NCBI GenBank assembly: GCA_016787265.1
Contig: JAEUVF010000008.1
Coordinates: forward strand, 434,001 to 498,000
Direction: 5' to 3'
From: Flavipsychrobacter sp.
Lineage (GTDB): Bacteria; Bacteroidota; Bacteroidia; Chitinophagales; Chitinophagaceae
DNA: 64,000 nucleotides
Each line of letters starts with the position of its first letter. Position 1 is the first letter of the stretch. The position numbers and the translations under genes were made by a program. Shown here piece after piece: positions 49,232-58,031 of the stretch. The notes beneath the pieces were generated by a model. That model was not told the DNA's origin, searched no databases, and saw only the letters and a list, made by a program, of their open reading frames with translations.

Positions 49232-52009
49232 ATGGAGTATAGTTTCAGGCAGATCGAAAAAAAATGGCAGGCAGAGTGGAAAGCGAAGCAGACGTACCAG
49301 GTTTCCAATGACTCGGACAAGCCAAAGTGTTATGTACTGGATATGTTTCCCTATCCAAGTGGTGCGGGCTTACATGTTGGTCATCCACTGGGTTATATTG
49401 CCAGCGATATCTACAGCCGTTTCAAACGCCTGAAAGGATACAACGTGTTGCACCCGATGGGCTATGATGCTTTTGGATTGCCCGCAGAACAGTATGCCAT
49501 CGAACATGGTGTGCACCCGGCTGTGAGCACCGAGACCAATATCCAGAATTTCCGCAAGCAGCTGGATAATATTGGTTTCTGTTTCGACTGGAGCAGGGAA
49601 GTTCGTACCTGCGATCCTTCCTATTACAAATGGACTCAGTGGATCTTCCTGCAATTATTTGAATCCTACTATAACCGGGCTACCGGAAAAGCGGAATCTA
49701 TCAGCTCCCTGGTAACCATTTTTGAAGAGAAGGGAAATGAAGGAGTTATTTGTCCGGGTGAACCGGGACTGCAATTCAGCGCGGCCGATTGGAAAGCATA
49801 TTCCTTCCAGCGCCAGCAGGAGATCCTGATGAACTATCGCCTGGCCTATTGCGGTTATGGAGAAGTGAACTGGTGTGAGGCACTGGGAACGGTTTTGGCA
49901 AATGATGAAGTGGTGAATGGTGTAAGTGAGCGTGGTGGTCATCCCGTGGTAAAAAAGAAACTGCGCCAGTGGTACCTGCGCATCACAGAATATGCAGATC
50001 GCCTGCTGGAAGGTCTGGATCGCATCGAATTCAGTGAGGCCATGAAGGAAATGCAGACCAACTGGATCGGCAAGAGTTATGGCGCGGAGATTGATTTCGC
50101 AGTGAAGTCAGAGAAAGGGTCGGTATCCAGCCTTAGAGTGTATACCACCCGGCCAGATACTATTTTTGGCGTGGACTTTATGGTAGTGGCACCAGAGCTG
50201 GATATCGTAGAAGGATTAAAATCAGAAGGACAGGCTGCTGCTGTAGAGCAATACCTTGATTACGTGAAGAGTCGCAGTGAGCGGGAGCGGATGGCAGAAA
50301 AAAAGATCACCGGGGTATTCACAGGTTCTTATGCGATCAATCCTTTCGATGGAAGAGAAATTCCGATCTGGTTATCTGAATACGTGCTGGCAGGATATGG
50401 TACAGGTGCCATCATGGCCGTGCCTTGCGGCGATGAAAGAGATCATCGTTTTGCAGAACACTTCTCTATTCCCATCACCAATATAATTGGCGCACATTAT
50501 GATGGTAAGGAAGCCAATCCAACGAAGGATGCGATTCTCGAGAACAGTGGTTTCCTGAATGGGGTGAGTATGCGCGAAGCAACTGAAATCGTGCTGAAGA
50601 AACTGGAAGAGATGGGTATCGGTAATCGCAAAGTGAATTACCGGATGCGGGATGCAGCGTTTAGCCGTCAACGTTATTGGGGTGAACCTTTCCCGGTTAA
50701 ATGGCAGAATGGTGTGGCGAAAGCCTTACCGGCTTCTGATTTGCCACTGGAATTACCTTATGTGGAATCCTACAAACCCGGACCAGAAGGGGAAGGCCCC
50801 CTGGCGAATATTCCGGAATGGATTGCTGCAGAACTGGAGACCAATACCATGCCTGGTTATGCAGGATCTTCCTGGTATTTCCTGCGTTATATGGATCCCA
50901 AAAACGACAAGGAGTTTTGCTCCAGGGCGGCCAGTGATTACTGGGGACAGGTGGATTTGTATATCGGTGGAACGGAGCATGCAGTAGGACATTTATTATA
51001 CAGCCGGATGTGGACCAAAGTATTGTACGACCTGGGTCATATCGGCTTTGATGAACCCTACAAGAAACTGGTGAACCAGGGTATGATCCAGGGAAGCAGT
51101 CGGTTTGTGTACCGAATCAATGGCACGAATACATTTGTATCGAAGGGCTTGTTGAATGAGGAAGGAATGTATAAAGGCAAGCTGGTTGACAAGCTGCATG
51201 TGGATGTGAATATCGTGGATGGATATGCGCTGGATACAGAGGCGTTTAAGAAATGGAAACCTGAATATGCCCAGGCAGAATTTGTGCTGGAGAATGAGCA
51301 GTATCTCTGTGGCTCGGAAGTGGAGAAAATGTCCAAGTCCAAGTTCAATACCGTGAACCCGGATCATATCGTAGAGAAATTTGGCGCGGATACCTTCCGT
51401 ATGTATGAAATGTTCCTTGGACCAGTAGAAATCAGTAAACCCTGGGATACGAAGGGCATTGAAGGAGTACATCGATTCCTCAAGAAATTCTGGCGTTTGT
51501 ATGTGGATGAGAACAAGGGGCTGAACCTGACCGATGAAGCTCCAACAGCAGCTGAATTAAAAGTGTTACATCGCACGATCCGCAAGATTGAAGAAGATAC
51601 TGAGCGTTTTTCCTTTAATACAGGGGTAAGTGGATTTATGATCTGTGTGAATGAATTGAATGACCTGAAATGCCGGAAGAAGGCCATCTTGTTGCCACTG
51701 CTGGTATTGCTGGCTCCTTATGCGCCGCATATTACGGAAGAGTTGTGGCATATGGCCGGACAGGCAGGTTCTGTTTTGGATGCGGCTTTCCCAGAATTTA
51801 AGGAAGAATATGTGCGGGAGTCGGCCAAGGCATATCCTGTAGCCATCAATGGTAAAACACGTACGGAGATCACGATAGGTTTGGAGGCTTCCCAGGCAGA
51901 AGTGGAGGAGATTGTGCTGGCAAATGAGCTGGTGCAGAAATGGCTGGAAGGAAAGGCGCCAAAAAAGATCGTGTATGTGAAAAACAGGATGATCAATGTG
52001 GTGATTTAG
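49232..52009 (+). CDS. leuS: Leucyl-tRNA synthetase
   Basis: 925 residues from ATG 49232. Class-I HIGH motif in GAGLHVGHPLGY, editing (CP1) domain with TTRPDTIFGV and the catalytic SRQRYWGEPFP, KMSKS in VEKMSKSKFNTVNPD and the anticodon-binding helical C-terminus. A stretch near residues 150-200 (GKAESISSLVTIFEEKGNEG) is an insertion usual for Bacteroidota enzymes. It charges tRNA-Leu in the cytoplasm. An intrinsic terminator follows 27 bp after the stop. Confidence 0.97.
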   Translation: MEYSFRQIEKKWQAEWKAKQTYQVSNDSDKPKCYVLDMFPYPSGAGLHVGHPLGYIASDIYSRFKRLKGYNVLHPMGYDAFGLPAEQYAIEHGVHPAVSTETNIQNFRKQLDNIGFCFDWSREVRTCDPSYYKWTQWIFLQLFESYYNRATGKAESISSLVTIFEEKGNEGVICPGEPGLQFSAADWKAYSFQRQQEILMNYRLAYCGYGEVNWCEALGTVLANDEVVNGVSERGGHPVVKKKLRQWYLRITEYADRLLEGLDRIEFSEAMKEMQTNWIGKSYGAEIDFAVKSEKGSVSSLRVYTTRPDTIFGVDFMVVAPELDIVEGLKSEGQAAAVEQYLDYVKSRSERERMAEKKITGVFTGSYAINPFDGREIPIWLSEYVLAGYGTGAIMAVPCGDERDHRFAEHFSIPITNIIGAHYDGKEANPTKDAILENSGFLNGVSMREATEIVLKKLEEMGIGNRKVNYRMRDAAFSRQRYWGEPFPVKWQNGVAKALPASDLPLELPYVESYKPGPEGEGPLANIPEWIAAELETNTMPGYAGSSWYFLRYMDPKNDKEFCSRAASDYWGQVDLYIGGTEHAVGHLLYSRMWTKVLYDLGHIGFDEPYKKLVNQGMIQGSSRFVYRINGTNTFVSKGLLNEEGMYKGKLVDKLHVDVNIVDGYALDTEAFKKWKPEYAQAEFVLENEQYLCGSEVEKMSKSKFNTVNPDHIVEKFGADTFRMYEMFLGPVEISKPWDTKGIEGVHRFLKKFWRLYVDENKGLNLTDEAPTAAELKVLHRTIRKIEEDTERFSFNTGVSGFMICVNELNDLKCRKKAILLPLLVLLAPYAPHITEELWHMAGQAGSVLDAAFPEFKEEYVRESAKAYPVAINGKTRTEITIGLEASQAEVEEIVLANELVQKWLEGKAPKKIVYVKNRMINVVI

Positions 52010-52035
52010 TCGATTTGAGCACTGATAAAATTTCC

Positions 52036-52073
52036 AAAAAACCGTCGTAAATGTCCATTTATCGACGGTTTTT
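52036..52073 (+). terminator. Intrinsic terminator of leuS
   Basis: AAAACCGTCGTAAAT pairs with ATTTATCGACGGTTTT, one base bulged, around GTCC, followed by TTG. It separates leuS from the candidate RNA gene downstream. Confidence 0.75.
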
Positions 52074-52115
52074 GCATTAAGGGCGAAAGAGTTTTTAAAC
52101 GGCTAAAAAACACTT

Positions 52116-52438
52116 CATCTTTGTATCAGCAACAGAGAATAGTAGTCCCTAGATCCTAAACCAATCCAATACCTCTGAAGCGACCGTAGAAACAGCAGAA
52201 ACCAATCCAATCCTTTGAAAGCAGCAGAAAACGAATCCGACATCCGTGAAACGAGTAGAATCCAACCCAATGAAGAAGATTTATCAATGCGTCCATCATT
52301 GGTAGATTGATTGTCCGGGCTCCCTGAAAAGCAGAGCTAAACGAAAAAACAAGATCGAAAGACCTAATTCTATGAAACCGTAGGTTGTTGACTCGTCCGG
52401 AAAAAATTTAACCGCCCCTCGTGGGCGGTTTTTTATTT
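52116..52438 (+). ncRNA. Candidate structured non-coding RNA (about 300 nt) downstream of leuS
   Basis: A stretch of more than 300 bp without an open reading frame. It begins with a CATCTTTG -7-like element (52116-52123), giving an expected RNA start near 52128. The body contains three to four imperfect copies of a module of 31-38 nt of the type AACCAATCC...TGAARC...AGAA (about 52160, 52200, 52230 and 52262). A hairpin ATCAATG/CATTGGT lies around 52283-52302, and a GGGCTC/GAGCT stem near 52318. It ends in a perfect AACCGCCC/GGGCGGTT terminator with a T-run (52410-52438). The segment is not tmRNA, RNase P or SRP RNA as far as I can tell. An 11-codon frame (MKKIYQCVHHW, 52270-52305) lies inside. 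Expression is unproven. Confidence 0.5.
52410..52438. terminator. Terminator of the candidate RNA, also facing the methyltransferase gene
   Basis: AACCGCCC (52410-52417) pairs with GGGCGGTT (52423-52430), T-rich on both sides, so it can act in both directions. The T-run overlaps the minus-strand stop codon at 52433-52435. Confidence 0.8.
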
Positions 52439-52861
52439 ATACTTCGTCAGATTGATTTCCTGAATTATATCAGGACCATCAATGAATAGTCGGCCATTTT
52501 TTTTAAGCAGACTCGCTATGTTGGTAAATGCTTTCTGAGCAAGCTCAGGATGCCGACCATCCAAAGCGCCTACACGTATTGCAACTGCCAAATCAAATAA
52601 AGGTTTGTTCGCATGATGTTTAAAATTTTCAATGGCAATCTTTTTAAACGCCAATTTTCCTGATTGGATTTCCAGGGTGGAGTTTTTAATGGCCTGTTGA
52701 ATTGCCTTATCAGAGCGATCAATTCCCAATACAAAACCATCTCCAATCTGGTTGATTATTGCCCTGGCTAGTACACCCGGTCCACAACCGATTTCCAGTA
52801 CCCTCATTCCCTCTTTAAGCGGGAGTGTACGTAAAACTGCCGAAAGTCTAATTGAGATCAT
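52433..52861 (-). CDS. Small class I SAM-dependent methyltransferase
   Basis: 142 residues from ATG 52861, which overlaps the stop of the preceding gene (ATGA). SAM-binding motif I is VLEIGCGPGVLAR, followed by GIDRSDKAIQQAI (motif II acid) and LFDLAVAIRVGALDGRHPEL in the middle. Short for the family (usually over 200 residues): it is either a compact member or lacks the N-terminal part. Substrate unknown. Second gene of a two-gene operon with the GNAT acetyltransferase. Confidence 0.8.
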   Translation of the reverse strand: MISIRLSAVLRTLPLKEGMRVLEIGCGPGVLARAIINQIGDGFVLGIDRSDKAIQQAIKNSTLEIQSGKLAFKKIAIENFKHHANKPLFDLAVAIRVGALDGRHPELAQKAFTNIASLLKKNGRLFIDGPDIIQEINLTKYK

Positions 52862-53331
52862 GTGACTAAATTTTTTTCCATCAATACAATGTTTCTTGAC
52901 TCGACCTCTATTCTTTCCACTACCTGCCAACCACCTCTTTTATAAAGTGATTCGGCGGTGTCTGTATATAAGTGGAGTTTTGATATCCCTTCTTTTTTGG
53001 CTTCTTCTTCGATTTTTTTACAAAGCAAGGCACCATATCCCTTGCCTCTTTCCATCGGAATCGTGTATACCAATGCAAGCCAGTGTGTATAGATATTCAG
53101 CCTCGGTATCTTTTCCAGGATACGAACGGTATTGTAGACGCCGGCTGTTCCAATAGGAACTCCATCCCTGGTCATGACAAGTTGAAACTGATCTTTTTGC
53201 GGAGTAATGGCAGTTAGTCTTGATATGGTCGTCTCCAGAGGGAATTTCCATTCCATTTGATACCAGTTGGCTATTTGTTGAAAGATATCAGATTGATTAT
53301 ATGTTAGTCGGCTGCATTCTAGTCCTGCCAT
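52858..53331 (-). CDS. GNAT-family N-acetyltransferase
   Basis: 157 residues. The acetyl-CoA-binding motif A is MERGKGYGALLCKKIEEEAK, with beta-4 strand LVYTIPMERG before it and LHLYTDTAESLYKRGGWQVV after, all typical of GNAT acetyltransferases. Substrate unknown. The stop overlaps the methyltransferase start by 4 bp, so the two are co-translated. A 27-bp gap separates it from the SnoaL-like gene on the same strand. Confidence 0.88.
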   Translation of the reverse strand: MAGLECSRLTYNQSDIFQQIANWYQMEWKFPLETTISRLTAITPQKDQFQLVMTRDGVPIGTAGVYNTVRILEKIPRLNIYTHWLALVYTIPMERGKGYGALLCKKIEEEAKKEGISKLHLYTDTAESLYKRGGWQVVERIEVESRNIVLMEKNLVT

Positions 53332-53358
53332 ACTCCAAAATAAATAAATTTTAATTGC

Positions 53359-53772
53359 CTATGTCTTATTCGAGCTCTTTTGCCGGATTTGACTTTCTAT
53401 CGATTGGCCATCTATCAATGCATAATGCGCTCTGATTTTTCCATCTTTCAGGATAAAATGCCGGTAACCAAAACATTCAATCTCGGCCTGGGTTGGCTCG
53501 ATGTTTCGCCAGGTACCAATATGCACTAAGCGCATCCGTATTCTTATCATGCACTGGTTGCCTTCAGTTACCAGGCTTTCAATAAAACTCAGGTGCCGGA
53601 AAGAGTTGCCTGTTTGTGTTATCCATTGAATGGTGCCTTCTTTTCCACGCGGATAGGAAGCCGGTAATGAATGATCCTCAAAATCGGGGTGTAAAAACGC
53701 ATCGATCTTGTCAAATGCTTGCTGGTTCCAAATTTCATGCAGGAATGCTTTGATGATTAATTGTTGTTCCAT
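53359..53772 (-). CDS. SnoaL/NTF2-like protein
   Basis: 137 residues from ATG 53772; 21 further in-frame residues upstream lack support. The fold order of SnoaL-like proteins is visible: helix LIIKAFLHEIWNQQAFDKID, HPDFEDHSLP, then strands IESLVTEGNQCMIRIRMRLV, IECFGYRHFILKDGKIRAHY. Many members are small polyketide cyclases or ester-cyclase-like proteins (EthD/SnoaL type) of unclear role. It follows the Crp/Fnr regulator by 67 bp, and could be its target. Confidence 0.8.
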   Translation of the reverse strand: MEQQLIIKAFLHEIWNQQAFDKIDAFLHPDFEDHSLPASYPRGKEGTIQWITQTGNSFRHLSFIESLVTEGNQCMIRIRMRLVHIGTWRNIEPTQAEIECFGYRHFILKDGKIRAHYALIDGQSIESQIRQKSSNKT

Positions 53773-53839
53773 TGTGATTTTTTTATGCCACAAAATTGGA
53801 GCAGGCAGCAAAGCGATAACTGCGTCAAAAATCACAAAA

Positions 53840-54406
53840 TCAGCGGGCTGAACGAAAGCGGCTAAGTGATTCCCGGCTGATACCTAAATAGGAAGCTACT
53901 TGCGTGAGGGAGACTCGCTGGAGTAAATCCGGCTGGGTTGCCACCAGGTGATCAAAACGTTGTTTGGGTGCCAGCAATTTGAAGCTTTCAGTATGAAGAG
54001 TTTGGCGGGTTAGCAGCAATTCCAGCACTTTTCTTCCAAAGCTTTCAATTTCATGCGATGCTGAATAGGCAGCCAGGAGTTTGTTTTTGTTTAAAATATC
54101 AACCGTTGTTTTCTCCAGAGCTTTGATGGAACTGGAAGCAGGCTGTTGACTGGTAAGACTCTGGATATTGGTCACGAAATCGTTTTCGAAATGGAAAGCA
54201 GTGTTGATTTCTTTCCCATCCAGGTTATGAAAGGATTTGCAGGCTCCTTCCTCTATAAAGAAAATTGACTGGCATACCTGCCCTTCTTTTAATAACAGTT
54301 CTGCTTTTTTGTAGCTCCTTTCTGTGATGCAGGACTGGAGCAGCTTCCAACTGTTATCAGAGAGAGGTGTGATAGTTTGGATATATGAATTAAGCGTCCG
54401 AATCAT
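53840..54406 (-). CDS. Crp/Fnr-family transcriptional regulator
   Basis: 188 residues. An N-terminal cyclic-nucleotide-binding-like beta-roll (AELLLKEGQVCQSIFFIEEG, FHFENDFVTNIQSL) and a C-terminal helix-turn-helix (LTQVASYLGISRESLSRFR) give the Crp/Fnr plan. Its phosphate-binding cassette is not the E. coli CRP type, so cAMP binding is doubtful. Start overlaps the stop of the cupin gene by 4 bp (54403-54406). It most likely controls the cupin and SnoaL-like genes around it; that is inference. Confidence 0.88.
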   Translation of the reverse strand: MIRTLNSYIQTITPLSDNSWKLLQSCITERSYKKAELLLKEGQVCQSIFFIEEGACKSFHNLDGKEINTAFHFENDFVTNIQSLTSQQPASSSIKALEKTTVDILNKNKLLAAYSASHEIESFGRKVLELLLTRQTLHTESFKLLAPKQRFDHLVATQPDLLQRVSLTQVASYLGISRESLSRFRSAR

Positions 54407-54963
54407 AACGTTATTGGCGCACCAACAATTTTCATTCCATGATCAGCAAAGATCCTTGCCAGATCCTCCCTGGCTGGCACTGTTATCCATTTATCAGTAA
54501 TAGCAAAGAATGCTTCCATTTTTCCTGCCGGCATAAAGGATACAATAGTCTTTGCTTTCTCTGTTAGTTGAATAAAAGCATGGGGGATGTTTCGAGGAAG
54601 AAAGATTGTATCGCCTTCTTTTAACTGAAATCGCTCATTACCACACTGAAACAGGTATTCCCCTTCGGTTACAAAAAACCATTCATCCTGGTCAATATGA
54701 ATATGCAGGGGCGGACCGCCATTTGGTGTTTGCCCGGTTTGTTCAAATACAACTAAAGCATTATTCGTGTCCTTTCCGGAAATTTTTATATCCAGTGTGT
54801 TGGACGTTAAGCCCTTCATTTTATAATGGGTGCCGAAACGGGCTTCGCCTGCATTTACTTTAAATGGCTTGTGGGATGCCTGGAAGGGCGGGTGGCTGAT
54901 CCCACCAAAAGCGCCAAGGGGACTGGCAGCGATGGCGCTTAAAATGAACGTGCTTCGTTTCAT
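54403..54963 (-). CDS. Cupin-domain protein with Tat/Sec-like leader
   Basis: 186 residues. The N-terminus (RSTFILSAIAASPLGAFGG) is a signal-like stretch. The single cupin barrel shows motif 1 PPLHIHIDQDEWFFVTEGEY, with two His and a Glu binding a metal, and motif 2 LPRNIPHAFIQLTEKAK. Small metal-binding cupins act as isomerases, dioxygenases or sugar-binding domains; activity unknown. It is the first gene of a minus-strand unit with the Crp/Fnr regulator (ATGA overlap). A TATCTTTA stretch near 54988 may be its promoter. Confidence 0.85.
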   Translation of the reverse strand: MKRSTFILSAIAASPLGAFGGISHPPFQASHKPFKVNAGEARFGTHYKMKGLTSNTLDIKISGKDTNNALVVFEQTGQTPNGGPPLHIHIDQDEWFFVTEGEYLFQCGNERFQLKEGDTIFLPRNIPHAFIQLTEKAKTIVSFMPAGKMEAFFAITDKWITVPAREDLARIFADHGMKIVGAPITL

Positions 54964-54996
54964 TTTAGTAACGTTTTGATTCTGCTAAAGATACAT

Positions 54997-56067
54997 TCAT
55001 TTTGGCGCCAGGTATTTTCTGACCGGTACGTCATACAATACCATTACAAAATAAGCAAATGCGACCAGGAAAATGGTACCGCCAATAACAACCAGGGTTA
55101 GTTCTCCGGTAGCAGGTTTGGTGTTGGTAAAGTAACTTCCAAAGATCCAGATGGCGGCATAATGGGTCATGTACAATGGATAGGATATATTACCCGAGAA
55201 TCTGCAAATCTTTTTCCAGCCGGTTGCAAGGCTTGATCCTGCTCCCAATGCAACAATCAGTGGGAAATAGAAAATGACTACCAGTGCCTCCACCAGCCAA
55301 TTCCAGCTAAACCAGGGCATCAGGAAAGCGAATGACAACAGGATGGCGAGGAGGGGAAAGCCCAAACCATTTTTGATTTTCCAGTTGGAACGGTAAAGCA
55401 GCAGTCCGGCTGTAAAGGAATATGCCACTCGTACGCCGCCGTCCCAAAAATTGTCTTTCGACCAGCCTCCCAGGAGATTACCTGCCCGGTAACTGATAAA
55501 ACAAATACCGGCCGCAGCCAGGATAGTCAGAATAAGCAGGGTTCGGCGTCCTAATTTAACCAATACCAGGGCATAAACAAGGTTGGCAACGTATTCCCAG
55601 AATAAGGACCAGGAAGGGGCATTTAAAGCAAAAAGATTAAAAAAGCGTTCTTCCATCACCGGTAGTGGAATAAGGAACATGGAGGCAATAAATAACAGCG
55701 CCAATTGCCCGAGGTCCTGATTGGAGGAAGTTGCAAATGGGTCGAGGAAATAGCCCAGTAAACCAAGCACCGATCCCAGCACCACCAGTGGGTGTAGTCG
55801 TATCAGCCGAAGTTTGAAAAAAGCAGTGTTGCCAATTTGCTGAATCCGGTTATCATACGCATATCCAATTACAAATCCTGATAAACAAAAAAAGAAATCA
55901 ACTGCCAGAAATCCATGCCCGATAAAATTCTTACTGATATCAGGAAAAACCCATTCCATAAAATGAAAAATGACTACTGCTAATGCAGCGACTCCTCTGA
56001 GCCCATCCAGTATTTCAAAATGTTGTCTGCTTGTAAGATTTCCCGGTGCTACTGATTCTTTGTACAT
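54997..56067 (-). CDS. Acyltransferase-3 family membrane protein (OafA/YrhL-like)
   Basis: 356 residues from ATG 56067. LRGVAALAVVIFHFMEWVF at the N-terminus holds the conserved Arg-Gly and the catalytic-type His of acyltransferase-3 proteins; ten or so membrane helices follow. YPLYMTHYAAIWIFG and the PSWSLFWEYVANLVYAL part are the usual landmarks. Family members put acetyl or other acyl groups on polysaccharides, peptidoglycan or lipids. Target unknown. No operon partner: about 33 bp separates it from the cupin gene. Confidence 0.9.
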   Translation of the reverse strand: MYKESVAPGNLTSRQHFEILDGLRGVAALAVVIFHFMEWVFPDISKNFIGHGFLAVDFFFCLSGFVIGYAYDNRIQQIGNTAFFKLRLIRLHPLVVLGSVLGLLGYFLDPFATSSNQDLGQLALLFIASMFLIPLPVMEERFFNLFALNAPSWSLFWEYVANLVYALVLVKLGRRTLLILTILAAAGICFISYRAGNLLGGWSKDNFWDGGVRVAYSFTAGLLLYRSNWKIKNGLGFPLLAILLSFAFLMPWFSWNWLVEALVVIFYFPLIVALGAGSSLATGWKKICRFSGNISYPLYMTHYAAIWIFGSYFTNTKPATGELTLVVIGGTIFLVAFAYFVMVLYDVPVRKYLAPK

Positions 56068-56189
56068 GTTATTGGTAAGGGTTCTTGTTTGCTGCAAATT
56101 GCTTAATCGATTTAATTATCAGCGCTATTTTTTTAGGTTTTTTTGGGGATACCTCCTGGAGGAATAAAAATCAGGTAGTTGTCGATGGC

Positions 56190-57101
56190 TTATTTTCTTT
56201 TAAATGTTCGGGCAATATTTTTGAATCGACTGGTATATTCAGGAAAATTGACAATAGAATTTCCCATAATAAGAAAATAATCATCATCGTCTGTAAACAG
56301 AATAAGGTGATATATCAATTCGCTTTGCTTACCGTTTTTTTGTATTTCTGCAATTGTTTCAATGCCAGTTAATCCATCGATTTTGATTTGATTGTTCTCA
56401 ATTATTTTTGGCGTGTTTGGCTTTACTACCGTAAGCAGGTGTGAAGTAGCATAGGCATTCAGATCAGTTGTTGTCACTTTTGATAAGGAGTTGCCGATCA
56501 TCAGGGTTGGCTTTTTAGTGGGTAATTGATCCTCCTCAGTATATAACAAAACCCCTGACAGGTATTTATACGGCTTAAATGCGGAACCTTCCAGAGATAT
56601 TGTATAGAGCGCTGCCTCTTGTGGATCAACCTTCTCTGTTTTGTTATAACGGGTAGTTAACAAGGCTTTTTCTATCAGGTTCTCATTTATGTCTGCATCA
56701 GCCGGATATATGCCATTCACAATAACCGAAACGGATGAATCTCCCAATAGCAGCATTTGTTTCTTATAGCTGATGCCTTGTGCGGTTTGTGTAACTACTA
56801 TCATGGTTGCTTTAGAGCCATTCAGATCAATAAGTCGTTTGCTGATCAGCTCCATTCCCTTTGTGCGCAGTGCCTCAACCGTGAAGCCGTCGGATAGCTC
56901 CTGATAGGGTGCGGGTAGTTCAGTTAGCATAATGGATGCGCCAGTTGATGTTTGAATAAAACCTCTAAAACGGTTGGTAAGGGTAAATCCTTCCGGGGGT
57001 ATCATGGTACATTTGGTGCCTGGGATACTAATAGGCTGGCCGGATTGTGCAGTGCATTGAACGGCTATCAGGGTAAGTAAAATGAAAAAGAAATGTTTCA
57101 T
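56190..57101 (-). CDS. Secreted protein of unknown function
   Basis: 303 residues with a signal peptide (HFFFILLTLIAVQCTAQ). The mature part is a beta-rich protein (IPGTKCTMIPPEGFTLTNRF, SKATMIVVTQTAQGISYKKQ, FTDDDDYFLIMGN). I do not recognise a named domain. It starts 9 bp after the DinB-like gene and is the last gene of a run that begins at 59365, so it probably shares their transcription. Confidence 0.6.
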   Translation of the reverse strand: MKHFFFILLTLIAVQCTAQSGQPISIPGTKCTMIPPEGFTLTNRFRGFIQTSTGASIMLTELPAPYQELSDGFTVEALRTKGMELISKRLIDLNGSKATMIVVTQTAQGISYKKQMLLLGDSSVSVIVNGIYPADADINENLIEKALLTTRYNKTEKVDPQEAALYTISLEGSAFKPYKYLSGVLLYTEEDQLPTKKPTLMIGNSLSKVTTTDLNAYATSHLLTVVKPNTPKIIENNQIKIDGLTGIETIAEIQKNGKQSELIYHLILFTDDDDYFLIMGNSIVNFPEYTSRFKNIARTFKRK

Positions 57102-57110
57102 TAAGTTGTT

Positions 57111-57650
57111 TTACGAAGTTTTTATAAAAATGATATCCCCTTCCCGAAACGACCACTCCATATGCTGATTCAGTTCCTGCCGGATTAACAGTTGCAGTTG
57201 TCCTACGTGATGAGCTGTGTGACGCATATTGTAAAGCATTATTTCAAGAAAGGGATAGTCCATGTCCCCTTCTTCGGCACCTTCCGTGAAGCGGAGTTGC
57301 ATGGTTTCTTCAGTTATTGAATATATAAGCTGGATGCATTTTGCACGTATTACTTCAATATAATGCAGCAATTCTTTTTTGGTGTAAATCGCATCCGGTA
57401 TCATGTCTCCAATGGACTCAGCGGGTCTTTTTTCCTCCGGTAACTGTGTATAGGGGAGAAGCGGTGTAAAGCTTGATGGTGGAAAACTGGAGTAATAATC
57501 AAGGAATAGTATGGTGTGATAGGTGAGATAATAAGCGCGCTTATGATTGGAGAAGAAATCATCGGGAATATAATGGATACAATTCGTGAGCATATCGATG
57601 CTCGCGCCAAACTGGTTCCATAATTGTTGACTGAAATGTTTATCTGGCAT
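57111..57650 (-). CDS. DinB-superfamily protein
   Basis: 179 residues from ATG 57650; the upstream codon at 57662 is TTG. A four-helix protein with metal-binding-type histidines: YLTYHTILFLDYYSSF in helix 2 and NMRHTAHHVGQLQLLI in helix 4, the DinB/YfiT arrangement. Many DinB members are thiol-dependent enzymes (bacillithiol or similar S-transferases); the Bacteroidota thiol partner is unknown. Member of the minus-strand run 56190-59365. Confidence 0.8.
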   Translation of the reverse strand: MPDKHFSQQLWNQFGASIDMLTNCIHYIPDDFFSNHKRAYYLTYHTILFLDYYSSFPPSSFTPLLPYTQLPEEKRPAESIGDMIPDAIYTKKELLHYIEVIRAKCIQLIYSITEETMQLRFTEGAEEGDMDYPFLEIMLYNMRHTAHHVGQLQLLIRQELNQHMEWSFREGDIIFIKTS

Positions 57651-57665
57651 AGTTGTAGCCAAATA

Positions 57666-58031
57666 TCAGGATTCACGTAAGATCTTTTCCAATTTTTTGC
57701 CCTTAGCCAATTCATCGACCAGCTTATCCAGGTATCGTACCTGCTGGGTTAATGGGTTCTCAATTTCCTCTACCCGATAGCCGCAAATCAGTCCGGTTAT
57801 CAGATGTGCATTCGGATTTATTTTGGCCTGTTGAAAGAAGGCTTCGAAACTAACTTTTTGATCGATCAGCGCCTCAATTTTACCCTCATTGAAACCGGTC
57901 AGCCATTCGATTACCTGGTGCAATTCTGCCTTGGTTCTGCCTTTTTTCTCCACTTTCGTTACATAATGTGGATAAACGGATGAAAAGCTCATCTTCGCAA
58001 TTTTTTCGTCATGTGCTGCAGTGGATTTCAT
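57666..58031 (-). CDS. DUF2200 domain protein
   Basis: 121 residues. MSFSSVYPHYVTKVEKKGRT, LHQVIEWLTGFNEGKIEALI and ITGLICGYRVEEIENPL are the conserved stretches of DUF2200, a small cytoplasmic helical protein family of unknown function. The start overlaps the stop of the nitrilase gene by 4 bp (ATGA), so they are translationally coupled, and 15 bp separate it from the DinB gene. Confidence 0.85.
   Translation of the reverse strand: MKSTAAHDEKIAKMSFSSVYPHYVTKVEKKGRTKAELHQVIEWLTGFNEGKIEALIDQKVSFEAFFQQAKINPNAHLITGLICGYRVEEIENPLTQQVRYLDKLVDELAKGKKLEKILRES

Noticed and set aside
52312..52325. GTCCGGGCTCC resembling the conserved P4 part of RNase P RNA
   Set aside because: The preceding GAGGAAA and the rest of the RNase P core are missing, so this is probably a chance match.
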